DNA of 64,000 bases from positions 1-64,000 of the forward strand of contig NZ_JAIVFW010000013.1 of NCBI RefSeq assembly GCF_020829595.1, given 5' to 3'. This document shows positions 42,561 to 51,321 of the stretch, piece after piece. Both the position numbers and the translations under genes were made by a program. The DNA comes from Nostoc sp. CHAB 5844 (GTDB taxonomy: Bacteria > Cyanobacteriota > Cyanobacteriia > Cyanobacteriales > Nostocaceae). The notes below the pieces were generated by a model. The model was not told where the DNA came from. It searched no databases and worked only from the letters and a program-made list of their open reading frames with translations. Each line of letters opens with the position of its first letter. Position 1 is the stretch's first letter.

Positions 42561-45458
42561 TTATTTATCAGCTATAACAGCTGGGCCAGCTGTCACAACC
42601 ACAATTTTATCTGGGTGGAGTAGCTCACGCGCGGCTTGATTGACTTGGGCAAGGGTAACTTGTTTGATTTTATCAGTGAAGGAATGTATTTCTACTATGT
42701 CTATTCCATGTACCTGATTCATCAGCATTGTGTGTGCTAGTTCTTCTGGATCGGCGAGGGAAACTTTATAGTTGCTAATTAGGGTATTCTTAGCTGTCTC
42801 CACATCATTTGCGCTCACACCTTGCTGATGAATTTCTTGTAAGAGTTTGCGGGTACTCGCGATCGCTTTGTTACTATCTTCAGGACTAGTTTGCATCTCA
42901 ATCCAAAATGTCCCGACATTTTTTTGCGCTTGCAAGTAGCTATAAATACCATAAGTTAAACCTTGGCGCTCGCGCACTTCTGCTCCTAAGTAGCTAGATA
43001 GGGTATCGCCTCCCAAAATTTGATTCAATACTAAAGCTGCATAATATCGGGAATCTTGACGAGTAATACCTGTGTAACCCATAAAAGTAATGGCTTGAGC
43101 TTTACCTGCCATCACAGGGTTTACACGGATGACGTTATCTGGTATATTCACTGTGGGATATTGTAGCTGTGGTGGTTGACCGCTAACTTGCCAGTCTCCT
43201 AATTCTTTTTGGAGTAGCGATCGCACTTGTGTCAGTTCAAAATCTCCGACTATAACTAGCACTGTTGTATCTGGACGATAATGTTTTGTCTTAAAAGCGA
43301 TGACATCCTCACGCTTAATTCGTTGCAGACTCTTTTGGGTGGGAAAAGCATATAAGGGATGTTGTTTCGGGTAAAGGGATTGTACAAAGGTTCTTTTGGC
43401 TACTTCTGCGGGATCATCTAGTTCTTGTTTCAGGTCGGTTAAGGCTTGCTGGCGATTCAATTCCAATTCCTTTTTGGGAAATGTACTGTTTTTTACAGCA
43501 TCTGCTAAGGTCTGAATCAAAATGGGTAAGTCTGCTGCTAAACTATCGCCCTCAATCCGTACACCTTCACGATAAGCTGTAAAGTCAAGAGATGCGCCTC
43601 TTTCTTCTAAGGCTTTAGCTAGAGTTAAGGCATTTTTGCTTTTCGTACCACTCATTAAGTTATCAGCTACCAGAGATGCTAGTCCAGCTTGATTTTCTCT
43701 ATCAAATTCTTTTCCGGCTTTGATGTGGCCGTTTAAAGTCAAGGTAGGAGTACTTTTATCTGGTAATAATAATACTTGCAGACCGTTAGCCAATGTAAAT
43801 TGTTCTGGTAACGCTGGCGTAGAAGTGTTGTGACTTGCACTGTGGGAGACTTGCTTCACAACGTCTGTTGTTTCATCGATTGGTGGTAAGTACTTATCCA
43901 CCTCTGATGCTGCTACAGGTGTACCAGCAGATAAATTTTCTGTAGTTTGGTTTAAGTGTAATTTTTTACCAGTTTCAGTTGTATGTTGAGCAGTTGGCTG
44001 GAACACGCCGACTACACGCGTTTCTAGTTTTAAGTATTTGTTGACTACATTAACAATATCTGCGGCTGTCACTTGACTGACGGCTGCTAAATAGCGTTCT
44101 GTAAAGCGATAGTCACCAGCGGTTGTTTCATCGTTACCTAATTGCATCGCTTGAGAGGTGATATCACGATTACTCAAAATCACGCCAGCTTCTAACTGCA
44201 TTTTAGCCCTGGTGATTTCCTCTGGCTTTACCCCTTTTTGTGATAGGTTAGCGATCGCCCGATTTAATACTTTCTCAATCTTTTTCAAATCTTGATGATC
44301 ATCTGCTGTGACTAACAACTCGTACCAGCCAGCATCTCGCAAACTGGCCACAGAGGCTGTTACTTCACTAGCTAAACCAGATTCCACCAAAGCCTGATAA
44401 AGCCGTGAATTCCTTCCCTCTGTCAAAATGTAATCCATCACTTCCAAAGCAGGGATATCCGGGTGATTTAAATCAGGTAGTGGATAAACTACTTGCAGCA
44501 TCGCTGCGGCACCCTGTTCTCTTAGGACTAGGGGAGTGCTGTTAGCGGTAGTGGGAGTTGAGCAGCGTGCTGAGTTTTGACCATTAACTCTTGACCACTT
44601 GCCCTGAGCGTAGCCGAAGGGTTGACTATTGACTATTGACTCTTGACTCTTAGCTAATTTGCCAAATATCTCTTTGACTGTTTCCAGGGTTTTAGTAGTT
44701 TGGAAATCTCCCACAATTACTAATACGGCATTATCAGGAGTATAAAATTTACGATAATATTCCCGCACTTGCTCAACTTGAAACTTTTCTACATCTGCTT
44801 TGCTACCACCAACAGGTAATCCATAAGCATGATTAGGAAATACTGCTTGCATTACAGCACGGTTGAGGCGATATTCAGGACTATTTTCATAGCCTTGTAA
44901 TTCTGAAATTACTACTCGTTTTTCACTGGCTAGTTGCTCAGGATCAATGAGAGAATTTTGCATTCTATCTGCTTCTATCACTAGCAGTGCTTTGAGTTTG
45001 TCGCGTTCTACAGTGTTGTAATAAGCTGTTTGGTCGTAACTAGTAAAAGCGTTTGAGTCGCTACCTAAAGCACTAAACAACCTGCCAAATTGAACGGGAC
45101 GATTTTTTGTGCCTTTGAACATCATGTGTTCCAGTTGATGTGCAATGCCGTTCACTCCTGGTGCTTCGTGGCGTGAACCGACTTTGTACCAAATTTGCAC
45201 ACTCACAACTGGTGCAGTATGTACTTCTTTAGTTAAAACAGTCAGACCATTTTCTAATACTGTTTTACGCACGTTTGCTGTGATTGTTGAGTGATTTATA
45301 TGAGTTGCAATCAATTTTGTTTGAATATTTTCCGGTTGTAATTTAGCTGTATACTTGCTGTTAGCAGGTTGATCGCTTAAGCAAAATACTGCGATCATCC
45401 AAAGACTTAAAATTAATAACGGCCAACGATCTCTATACCCTATAAAAAACAAAGACAT
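42561..45458 (-). CDS. Double M16 family zinc metallopeptidase
   Basis: A 965-residue protein with two tandem M16 (pitrilysin/processing-peptidase-like) halves. The first half has the inverted zinc motif HQLEH at His107-Glu110-His111 and a probable third ligand Glu186 in ISELQGYENS. The second half (about residues 540-960) lacks HxxEH and is the structural partner, with GGDTLSSYLGAEVRERQGLTYGIYS. An N-terminal hydrophobic segment (residues 11-29) suggests export or membrane anchoring. Residues about 271-305 are not family sequence but translated repeat DNA inserted in frame (see the repeat at 44544). It is followed by the cupredoxin gene 35 bp away. Confidence 0.92.
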   Translation of the reverse strand: MSLFFIGYRDRWPLLILSLWMIAVFCLSDQPANSKYTAKLQPENIQTKLIATHINHSTITANVRKTVLENGLTVLTKEVHTAPVVSVQIWYKVGSRHEAPGVNGIAHQLEHMMFKGTKNRPVQFGRLFSALGSDSNAFTSYDQTAYYNTVERDKLKALLVIEADRMQNSLIDPEQLASEKRVVISELQGYENSPEYRLNRAVMQAVFPNHAYGLPVGGSKADVEKFQVEQVREYYRKFYTPDNAVLVIVGDFQTTKTLETVKEIFGKLAKSQESIVNSQPFGYAQGKWSRVNGQNSARCSTPTTANSTPLVLREQGAAAMLQVVYPLPDLNHPDIPALEVMDYILTEGRNSRLYQALVESGLASEVTASVASLRDAGWYELLVTADDHQDLKKIEKVLNRAIANLSQKGVKPEEITRAKMQLEAGVILSNRDITSQAMQLGNDETTAGDYRFTERYLAAVSQVTAADIVNVVNKYLKLETRVVGVFQPTAQHTTETGKKLHLNQTTENLSAGTPVAASEVDKYLPPIDETTDVVKQVSHSASHNTSTPALPEQFTLANGLQVLLLPDKSTPTLTLNGHIKAGKEFDRENQAGLASLVADNLMSGTKSKNALTLAKALEERGASLDFTAYREGVRIEGDSLAADLPILIQTLADAVKNSTFPKKELELNRQQALTDLKQELDDPAEVAKRTFVQSLYPKQHPLYAFPTQKSLQRIKREDVIAFKTKHYRPDTTVLVIVGDFELTQVRSLLQKELGDWQVSGQPPQLQYPTVNIPDNVIRVNPVMAGKAQAITFMGYTGITRQDSRYYAALVLNQILGGDTLSSYLGAEVRERQGLTYGIYSYLQAQKNVGTFWIEMQTSPEDSNKAIASTRKLLQEIHQQGVSANDVETAKNTLISNYKVSLADPEELAHTMLMNQVHGIDIVEIHSFTDKIKQVTLAQVNQAARELLHPDKIVVVTAGPAVIADK
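44544..44652. repeat. Intergenic-type repeat inside the M16 peptidase gene
   Basis: This part of the coding sequence consists of gactatt/gactctt heptads (44622-44652) joined to cttgccctgagcgtagccga with aggg and to ttgaccattaactcttgacc, the same text that appears in spacers elsewhere. It keeps the frame open and encodes SQESIVNSQPFGYAQGKWSR and what follows. Confidence 0.8.
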
Positions 45459-45603
45459 TTTTTTGGTAGATGTATTGAAATTAAATTACATATTTATAAG
45501 CGCTATTAACAACAGTTTAGTCTTTATTGGGGATCAGTAAAATCAGCGACACTACCAATGAAAAATTCATTGAACAACAAAAGTATATAAAGAGACAAGC
45601 TTA

Positions 45604-46047
45604 TTAAGCTAGTTTAATTAAAGCTCGGATAAATTCTAAAGGTAAACCATCGCTGTCAGCAATGAAGGCGACTTCCCAAATGCGATCGCCTATTTGCTGT
45701 TGTGTTGGTTCTAAAAGGACTTTGAGGGGTGATAATTGTTCTGGCTGGCTTTGTGCTGCCAATGCAAAACGAGTTTTTAAGTCTATCAACCAGCTAGGTA
45801 AATCTGAGGTTAGTTCAGTTAAATCAAATGATAGATGATAGTATCCCACATAATGCTCATCTTCAAAAGCATCGGGGGCTGGTTTTGGCTGGGGTATTTG
45901 AATGAGTTCAATTCTGCCGCCTAATCCTTCCATCCAACAGGCGAGGGTATAGCCTGTAGTAAAGCGTTCACATACTATAAATCCTAACAATTCATAAAAA
46001 GCGATCGCTCGATGAATATTCGCAGTCCGAATAGAGGCGTGGTGCAT
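45604..46047 (-). CDS. VOC superfamily (glyoxalase-like) protein
   Basis: A 147-residue protein of the vicinal oxygen chelate fold. The opening MHHASIRTANIHRAIAFYELLGFIVCERFTTGYTLACWMEGLGGRIELIQ and the end IWEVAFIADSDGLPLEFIRAL are typical, with possible metal ligands His2/3, Glu in IELIQ and Glu in LEFIR. I start at the ATG at 46047; the 22 preceding codons of the open frame are a gaagtat-like repeat translation. The substrate is unknown; glyoxalase, dioxygenase and resistance proteins share the fold. Confidence 0.82.
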   Translation of the reverse strand: MHHASIRTANIHRAIAFYELLGFIVCERFTTGYTLACWMEGLGGRIELIQIPQPKPAPDAFEDEHYVGYYHLSFDLTELTSDLPSWLIDLKTRFALAAQSQPEQLSPLKVLLEPTQQQIGDRIWEVAFIADSDGLPLEFIRALIKLA

Positions 46048-46055
46048 AATTTTAA

Positions 46056-46196
46056 AAAGTATGAAGTGTAAAGTATGAAGGATAAAGTTAAGAAATCCTT
46101 TGTACTTACTCACTTTTTATACCTAGGAAAAGTTTTTCCAGATTTATATAGTTAAAGTAATTTCATACTTCATACTTCATACTTCATACTTCAGTC
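46056..46196. repeat. Heptad arrays on both sides of a short spacer
   Basis: aagtatgaagtgtaaagtatgaag-type units at 46056-46084 on the left and four tandem ttcatac units at 46163-46190 on the right, in opposite orientation. The second array ends next to the TIGR02652 stop codon. Confidence 0.7.
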
Positions 46197-46709
46197 TTAT
46201 TCAAACAACCTGAAATAAGGATAGCGCACAGGGACTCCCGGCTCTTTTTCCAAATCGAAATTAATCACTTCCCAGCACGGTTCTTCTGTGGAATCGGGAC
46301 TAAATTCTACTGGTAAGCCATATAGTCGCGCTGATGTCGTCTCTGGTTGTCCAGAACGCCAAGGCGTACTGCGTTCTAAATAGCCACTCATCAATTCCTG
46401 ATAACGTCTGGCAATAATTACCCTTGTTGCTCGATAGCCTTGAGTATACAGTTTGTCTAAAGCTTCGTGAATTTCAAACCGTATACCATCAGGATGAGTG
46501 TGTTGTCTATACCATTCCCCATTCCATCTGCGCCAATGACGACCTGACTGTAGATGAATTAACTCCTCAGTCTTAGGGTTGGCTTCAAACGCGCCATGAC
46601 GAGGACAAAGATAGGTATCTGTAAGTGTCAAAGCCGGAATAGTCTGCCGACAGTGGGGACACTGAATTTCGTGGCCAAATATTGGGTACTGCAAACCTGG
46701 ATTCATCAT
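46197..46709 (-). CDS. TIGR02652 family protein
   Basis: A 170-residue conserved cyanobacterial protein of unknown function. A zinc-finger-like N-terminus, IQCPHCRQTIPALTLTDTYLCPRHGAFEA, has CxxC and CPRHG motifs that could bind one metal. The rest has HWRRWNGEWYRQHTHPDGIRFEIHEALDKLYTQGYRATRVIIARRYQELMSGYLER and a C-terminal VPVRYPYFRLFE, characteristic of the family. Its ATG overlaps the stop of a 55-codon ORF in an ATGA arrangement, suggesting translational coupling. Confidence 0.88.
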   Translation of the reverse strand: MMNPGLQYPIFGHEIQCPHCRQTIPALTLTDTYLCPRHGAFEANPKTEELIHLQSGRHWRRWNGEWYRQHTHPDGIRFEIHEALDKLYTQGYRATRVIIARRYQELMSGYLERSTPWRSGQPETTSARLYGLPVEFSPDSTEEPCWEVINFDLEKEPGVPVRYPYFRLFE

Positions 46710-46873
46710 GAAGTGCGTACAAACATAATTTCTTCTTCACTAGCACCATTAGGTTCGATTTTACACTTCGGCTCCTCCACTTTGGGTGAATTGTTTGTAA
46801 CTGCACGGAAACGGATTTGCAGTTTATAACAATTGTAAACTGTGTCTTCCTCAGTGTAGAGGCATAACAACAT
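46706..46873 (-). CDS. Unknown 55-residue protein coupled to TIGR02652
   Basis: A small ORF with ATG at 46873 and TGA at 46706-46708, where the stop overlaps the next ATG. The product (MLLCLYTEEDTVYNCYKLQI ... SEEEIMFVRTS) is polar with three cysteines and has the look of real protein. The start is uncertain because no clear Shine-Dalgarno is present and the frame is open further upstream, antisense to the carbonic anhydrase gene. Family not recognised. The arrangement argues that it is made and acts with TIGR02652. Confidence 0.55.
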   Translation of the reverse strand: MLLCLYTEEDTVYNCYKLQIRFRAVTNNSPKVEEPKCKIEPNGASEEEIMFVRTS

Positions 46874-46951
46874 GATATTCTGGTTGTGCAACCAGCCCCG
46901 TAAAGGTTGGAGTTTCTCCAGTGTTCCTGGGTACCATATTCCTATTCTATC

Positions 46952-47479
46952 GTGTCTACTGCTTCTTACTGGCCATCTCCTGATTTTTCTCAAGCAGCCT
47001 TCGTTGCAGATAATGCTGTTGTCATCGGTTCTGTGAAAATCCAAGCAGGAGCAAGCATTTGGTACGCAGCAGTAGTTAGGGCAGATGTAGAACGGATTGA
47101 GATTGGTGAATGCACGAATATTCAAGATGGAGCCATTCTCCACGGTGATCCTGGACTGCCAACCATTTTAGAAGATCATGTGACTGTAGGGCATCGTGCT
47201 GTGGTACATTCTGCCTACATTGAACGCGGCAGTTTGATTGGCATTGGGGCTGTGGTTTTAGATGGGGTAAGGGTAGGCAGTGGTAGTATTATCGGTGCAG
47301 GCGCAGTAGTTACGAAAGATGTACCGCCCTTATCTTTAGTTGTGGGCATTCCTGGCAAAGTGTTGCGTCAAGTCAGCGAAACCGAAGCCGCAGAATTAAT
47401 CGAACATGCTGAACGTTACAAAAAGTTAGCCTTGGTTCATGCTGGCAAGGGGAGCGATCTTGGCTTTTATCAACAGTGA
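46952..47479 (+). CDS. Gamma-class carbonic anhydrase-like protein
   Basis: A 175-residue, left-handed parallel beta-helix (hexapeptide repeat) protein of the gamma carbonic anhydrase/YrdA family. The zinc-type histidines are in ILHGD, VGHRAVVH (three histidines in the pattern H...H....H), and the fold signature GIGAVVLDGVRVGSGSIIGAGAVVTKDVPP is complete. It is smaller than CcmM and lacks RuBisCO small-subunit-like repeats, so it is not the carboxysome protein. I take the GTG at 46952 (VSTASYWPSPDFSQAAFV) as start. Enzymatic activity is not certain, since many members are inactive. Confidence 0.88.
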   Translation: MSTASYWPSPDFSQAAFVADNAVVIGSVKIQAGASIWYAAVVRADVERIEIGECTNIQDGAILHGDPGLPTILEDHVTVGHRAVVHSAYIERGSLIGIGAVVLDGVRVGSGSIIGAGAVVTKDVPPLSLVVGIPGKVLRQVSETEAAELIEHAERYKKLALVHAGKGSDLGFYQQ

Positions 47480-47701
47480 AAAGATAATAAAGAGGCTGGG
47501 GGTAATAGGTTTAGGTTTTTGACAACAACGCGGGAAGGGAGAGAATAACTAGTGACAAATGACCATTGACTAATGACTCTTGACTCTTTCTGTAATCTTT
47601 CTTTACATATCAGCTGGGAAAAAATGCCCAATTCAGCTAAAAATAAAAATGAGAAGAGTTGATAAAACTTTAATTTCTACTTAACACAGGGGTTCTAATT
47701 T

Positions 47702-47827
47702 ATGGATATCGATTTTCGTGTAGCGATCGTTTTAGCGCCTATTGCTGTTGCTGCTGGCTGGGCTTTATTTAATATCGGTGCAGCAGCTTTGAGACAAGTT
47801 CAAAACTTTTTGAATAAAGAAGCCTAA
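47702..47827 (+). CDS. psbY: Photosystem II protein Y
   Basis: A 41-residue single-helix thylakoid protein at the edge of photosystem II near cytochrome b559. The sequence [20 protein letters not shown] followed by [21 protein letters not shown] is the psbY pattern, with the helix at about residues 7-27. An AGGGG purine run lies about 12 bp before the ATG. It is a short monocistronic gene ended by the hairpin at 47853. Confidence 0.95.
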   Translation: MDIDFRVAIVLAPIAVAAGWALFNIGAAALRQVQNFLNKEA

Positions 47828-47852
47828 ACATAAATTTACATTATCACCTTCT

Positions 47853-47888
47853 AACCGACTGTTTCTAGTAAAGGGCAGTCGGTTTTAT
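47853..47888 (+). terminator. Terminator of psbY
   Basis: Stem AACCGACTG (47853-47861) pairs with CAGTCGGTT (47876-47884), with a 14-nt loop, followed by TTATTC. It lies 25 bp downstream of the psbY stop. Confidence 0.75.
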
Positions 47889-47934
47889 TCTGTTTCATGA
47901 GTTAGTCAATTTAACTTGAGTCTCGTAGTGGTGT

Positions 47935-48040
47935 GGCAAGGCTAAAGTTGTGCATTAGCCGTAGGTTGGGTTTCGCTGATGCTCAACCCAACCTACATTT
48001 TTTTGCATCATTTTAGGCTTGTCAGTCCACTACAAAACGA
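47935..48040. repeat. gtaggttggg repeat, copy A
   Basis: Imperfect terminal inverted repeats (tcgtagtgg...ggcaaggctaaag against the reverse of cctaaaatgatgcaa...ccactac) enclose gtaggttgggtttcgc and gctcaacccaacctac. The 51 bp at 47983-48033 are identical, inverted, to 60536-60586. The rest of the gap up to 48231 has no gene. Confidence 0.8.
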
Positions 48041-48231
48041 GATTGGAGGTAATTAAATCACTTGTGTGTACACGGTAGCCTACGATGAGAGGGAAGTAAA
48101 ACCCTCATTTTTGGTTACTCCTGGTTCGCCTTTTAGGAGAGGAGGAAGTGAGAAAGAGGTCTATCGAATTCACATCAATTTAACATCTTGTATTCAGGAC
48201 GGGTATCAACCCGCCCTACAAGATGAACAAT

Positions 48232-49878
48232 TTAGTTCTGGGAAATGCCTAATACTGGTAAAGGAGTGCGAATATTAGATTTTCTCGCCTGATATGTGGG
48301 GATTTCCACAATAGCGCTTGTTCCTTGAACACCATAGCGAGTCACCGCAGAAACAGCGACATCTTCAACTTGATTATTATTTAACAAAGTTGAATTCTGC
48401 CCAGCTGATAAAATATTGGTATTCCACTCATTGCCTGTTTTGGTTTGCACAACCCATAACCAAACTGGTTGTTTACCAGTGGGTTGCCATCGTAGGACAA
48501 TCTTACTACCAGTGACATCTTTTTCCAGACTCACCTGTGGTTTTTCTGGTGGTGTATTATCCAACCAAGGTGATGATGGTACTAATGCAGGATGATGATA
48601 AACATCTTGTGGTAATAAATCAGCAATTCCACCACTATTTTGTAACAGAGGTTTCATACTAAAGTGAATATTTCCATCTGAACCAACATGACCTTGGGTG
48701 GTTTTAATTTGATAGATGATTTCTTTCGCAGGCCAAGCTGTAGTGCTGTTTTGACCAACGCGGCTAGTGAAAATTCCTGGCCAAATATGTCTAGCTTGAG
48801 TGTTTTGCGATATCCACCAATTCAACAATACAGGATAACTTTGTTGTGTCTGTTCAATTTTCCAGTAAAGTTGTGGTGATAGATAATCTAACCAGCCATT
48901 CATTAACCATTTACGAGAATCAGCATATAGCTGTTGATAAGCATTAAAAGCTTTATCATTGCCTATTTGTTTCGGATATCCTGGTTGCCAAATGCCAAAA
49001 GGGCTAACGCCAAACTTTACCCAAGGTTTAGTACTTTTAATACTCTGATACAACCGTTGAATTAATGTGTTGACATTTTCCCGCCGCCAATCACTACGAT
49101 TTTCTGTGCCTCCAGATTGTTGATATTTTTGCCAACTGATTTCATCAGGAAAATCAATAGTTTTTTTTCTCTTATCTTTTTCTGGGTAGGGATAAAAGTA
49201 ATCATCAATGTGAACGCCATCGATATCATATCGATTCACAACATCCATAATTACTTCAGTTGTGTAATCTTGAACGGCTTTTTCGCCGGGATCTAACCAG
49301 AGATATTTGCCGTAACGTTTGACTAATTCTGGGTGAGTTTTACTGATATGATTCGGTGAAATAATTGATTTGGCTTGCGGATGACGGGCGCGATAAGGAT
49401 TAAACCAAGCGTGTAATTCTAGCCCGCGTTTATGAGCTTCTTCCACTGCAAAAGCTAATGGGTCATAATAAGGTGCTGGTGGTTTACCCATCTGTCCAGT
49501 TAAAAACTCTGACCAAGGTTCATAGGCAGATTGGTATAAGGCATCACAAGCAGGGCGGACTTGTAAAATAACTGCATTGAGTTTTAATTTGGCCGCGCGA
49601 TCAAGTATGGTAGTTAATTCTGCTTGTTGTTGTGCGGTAGTTAAACCTGGTTTAGAAGGCCAATCAATATTGGCGACACTAGCAACCCAAACACCTCGAA
49701 ATTCTCTATTGGGTGATGGCGGAATGATAGCAGCTGGCTGAGGTGAGGAGTCAGCAATTTGGGTTGGAAGAAGGCAGAAGGCAGAAGGTAGAAGGCACAA
49801 GGAAAGAAAGTGATAATTATTTCTACCATGCTGTGCTAGACGTAAAAATCCACTAAGAAAAATGTCTTTGATGTTCAC
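48232..49878 (-). CDS. GHL10 (GH10-like, DUF187) glycoside hydrolase
   Basis: A 548-residue, TIM-barrel hydrolase of the glycosyl hydrolase-like 10 family. The sequence FRGVWVASVANIDWPSKPGLT opens the domain (about residue 58). Key segments are LNAVILQVRPACDALYQSAYEPWSEFLTG, LELHAWFNPYRARHP, DGVHIDDYFYPYP (probable catalytic acid region) and YLSPQLYWKIEQ. A C-terminal fibronectin-like domain follows (about 440-530). The hydrophobic export signal, LSLCLLPSAFCLLPT (residues 26-39), is encoded by gaaggca heptad repeats at 49770-49800. The family acts on envelope polysaccharides in some bacteria; the substrate here is unknown. Confidence 0.88.
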   Translation of the reverse strand: MNIKDIFLSGFLRLAQHGRNNYHFLSLCLLPSAFCLLPTQIADSSPQPAAIIPPSPNREFRGVWVASVANIDWPSKPGLTTAQQQAELTTILDRAAKLKLNAVILQVRPACDALYQSAYEPWSEFLTGQMGKPPAPYYDPLAFAVEEAHKRGLELHAWFNPYRARHPQAKSIISPNHISKTHPELVKRYGKYLWLDPGEKAVQDYTTEVIMDVVNRYDIDGVHIDDYFYPYPEKDKRKKTIDFPDEISWQKYQQSGGTENRSDWRRENVNTLIQRLYQSIKSTKPWVKFGVSPFGIWQPGYPKQIGNDKAFNAYQQLYADSRKWLMNGWLDYLSPQLYWKIEQTQQSYPVLLNWWISQNTQARHIWPGIFTSRVGQNSTTAWPAKEIIYQIKTTQGHVGSDGNIHFSMKPLLQNSGGIADLLPQDVYHHPALVPSSPWLDNTPPEKPQVSLEKDVTGSKIVLRWQPTGKQPVWLWVVQTKTGNEWNTNILSAGQNSTLLNNNQVEDVAVSAVTRYGVQGTSAIVEIPTYQARKSNIRTPLPVLGISQN

Positions 49879-49920
49879 AAAAATTTTGGAGGAGCGTTTA
49901 ACAGATTAAACTATAGCGTT

Positions 49921-51060
49921 ATGGAAAAGTCTTCTACACCATCTACGCGCCTTGCTTCCCTGGATGTATTTCGGGGAATTGCGATCGCCTCTATGATTTT
50001 AGTGAATAATCCCGGAAGTTGGGATTTTGTCTATCCTCCTCTCGATCACGCTGAGTGGCATGGTTGCACACCGACAGACTTGGTTTTCCCGTTCTTTTTA
50101 TTTATCGTCGGTGTCGCAATGCCATTTTCTTTTGCCAAGTACACAAGAGAAAATCGCCCGACTGCATCTTTCTATCAGCGCATTCTCCGCCGAGGAGTGA
50201 TACTATTTGCCCTTGGCTTGTTCTTGGCCTTGTTTTCCTTAATCCTTGATTGGTTAATCAAAGGTATTCCACCTAATTTCAGTACACTGCGAATTATGGG
50301 AGTGTTGCAGCGCATCAGCCTAGCTTATGTACTAACAGCACTGGCAGTTCTCAACCTTTCCCGTCGTGGGTTGTGGATACTAGCAGTTGTTGTGCTAGTT
50401 GGCTACTGGTTGGCAATGCAATTTATTCCAGTCCCCGGTTTTGGTGCGGGGAATCTCTCTCCAGAAGGTAATCTTGGCGGTTACATCGACCGGATAATTC
50501 TCGGCCAGCATCTTTATCGCAGCGGCCCCTTCGACCCTGAAGGTTTATTTAGTACTTTGCCAGCCGTTGTTACAGTTTTGTTGGGATATTTTACAGGTGA
50601 CTGGTTACGAACTCAGCCAATTAAAAGCCGCACTAGTGTAAATTTAGTAATTTTTGGCTTAATTGCTGTAATTATTGGGCAATTGTGGGGATTTTTATTT
50701 CCAATAAATAAACAACTCTGGACAAGTTCTTATGTTTTATTTACGGCTGGGTGGGCATTGCTAATTTTGGCTTTGTGTTATGAACTCATAGAAGTCCGCC
50801 ATTTCAAACGCTGGGGACTACCATTAGAAGTTATGGGGCTAAATGCCATATTTTTGTTTGTGGCCTCTGGCGTATTCACAAGAATCCTGATTAAAACTAA
50901 TATTAGCAGCAGCACAACCTACACTTGGATTTATGAACATCTATTTCGCCCTTGGGCAGGGGCGCTAAATGGTTCACTAATATTTGCCATAGTCATGGTT
51001 TTATTTTGGTGGACGATTCTTTATGGAATGTATCGTCGTCGTTGGTTTTTCAAAATTTGA
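49921..51060 (+). CDS. NagX-like membrane acyltransferase (DUF5009/COG4299)
   Basis: A 379-residue integral membrane protein with about ten helices, related to heparan-alpha-glucosaminide N-acetyltransferase and bacterial NagX. Characteristic features are the opening RLASLDVFRGIAIASMILVNNPGSW, followed by HAEWHGCTPTDLVFPFFLFIVGVAMPFSF with the conserved active-site His, and later LRIMGVLQRISLAYVLTALAVL and GYFTGDWLRT. It probably moves acetyl groups across the membrane to sugars. It is divergent from the GHL10 gene with only 42 bp between starts, so a shared promoter region may couple the two. Confidence 0.87.
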   Translation: MEKSSTPSTRLASLDVFRGIAIASMILVNNPGSWDFVYPPLDHAEWHGCTPTDLVFPFFLFIVGVAMPFSFAKYTRENRPTASFYQRILRRGVILFALGLFLALFSLILDWLIKGIPPNFSTLRIMGVLQRISLAYVLTALAVLNLSRRGLWILAVVVLVGYWLAMQFIPVPGFGAGNLSPEGNLGGYIDRIILGQHLYRSGPFDPEGLFSTLPAVVTVLLGYFTGDWLRTQPIKSRTSVNLVIFGLIAVIIGQLWGFLFPINKQLWTSSYVLFTAGWALLILALCYELIEVRHFKRWGLPLEVMGLNAIFLFVASGVFTRILIKTNISSSTTYTWIYEHLFRPWAGALNGSLIFAIVMVLFWWTILYGMYRRRWFFKI

Positions 51061-51073
51061 AGCACAACAAGTT

Positions 51074-51098
51074 CCCCGACTTCTTTGAGAAGTCGGGG
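51074..51098. repeat. ccccgacttct hairpin downstream of NagX-like gene
   Basis: An 11-bp stem (ccccgacttct/agaagtcgggg) with a 3-nt loop, 13 bp past the stop codon. The lack of a following T-run makes it a dispersed repeat or RNA-stabilising hairpin rather than a classical terminator. Confidence 0.6.
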
Positions 51099-51321
51099 CG
51101 CTGAAAACCAATAAATTTTCCTACAAGCAATTAATTAAAAAAAGATTAATTTTTTAATTATTCATTCTTGAAATCAGGTATTTTTATAAATTTTAAGTAA
51201 TACTTATAAGCAAAAATTACTCGAAAGAATTTTCCAGTCATCCGGAATCGAAAAATTTAGTTTTGTAGCTCTCAGTGTCATAACAGCAATCATTCTAATC
51301 CTTAATCTGAGAATTACTGAC

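Noticed and set aside
46874-47143. Upstream extension of the 55-residue ORF
   Set aside because: It is antisense to the gamma carbonic anhydrase gene, with a cysteine-rich, non-protein-like translation.
48066-48278. A 70-codon open frame after the gtaggttggg repeat
   Set aside because: Repeat-derived text, no conserved features, and it overlaps the end of the GHL10 gene antisense.
51074-51098. Rho-independent terminator
   Set aside because: A good stem but no U-tract; kept as a dispersed hairpin repeat.
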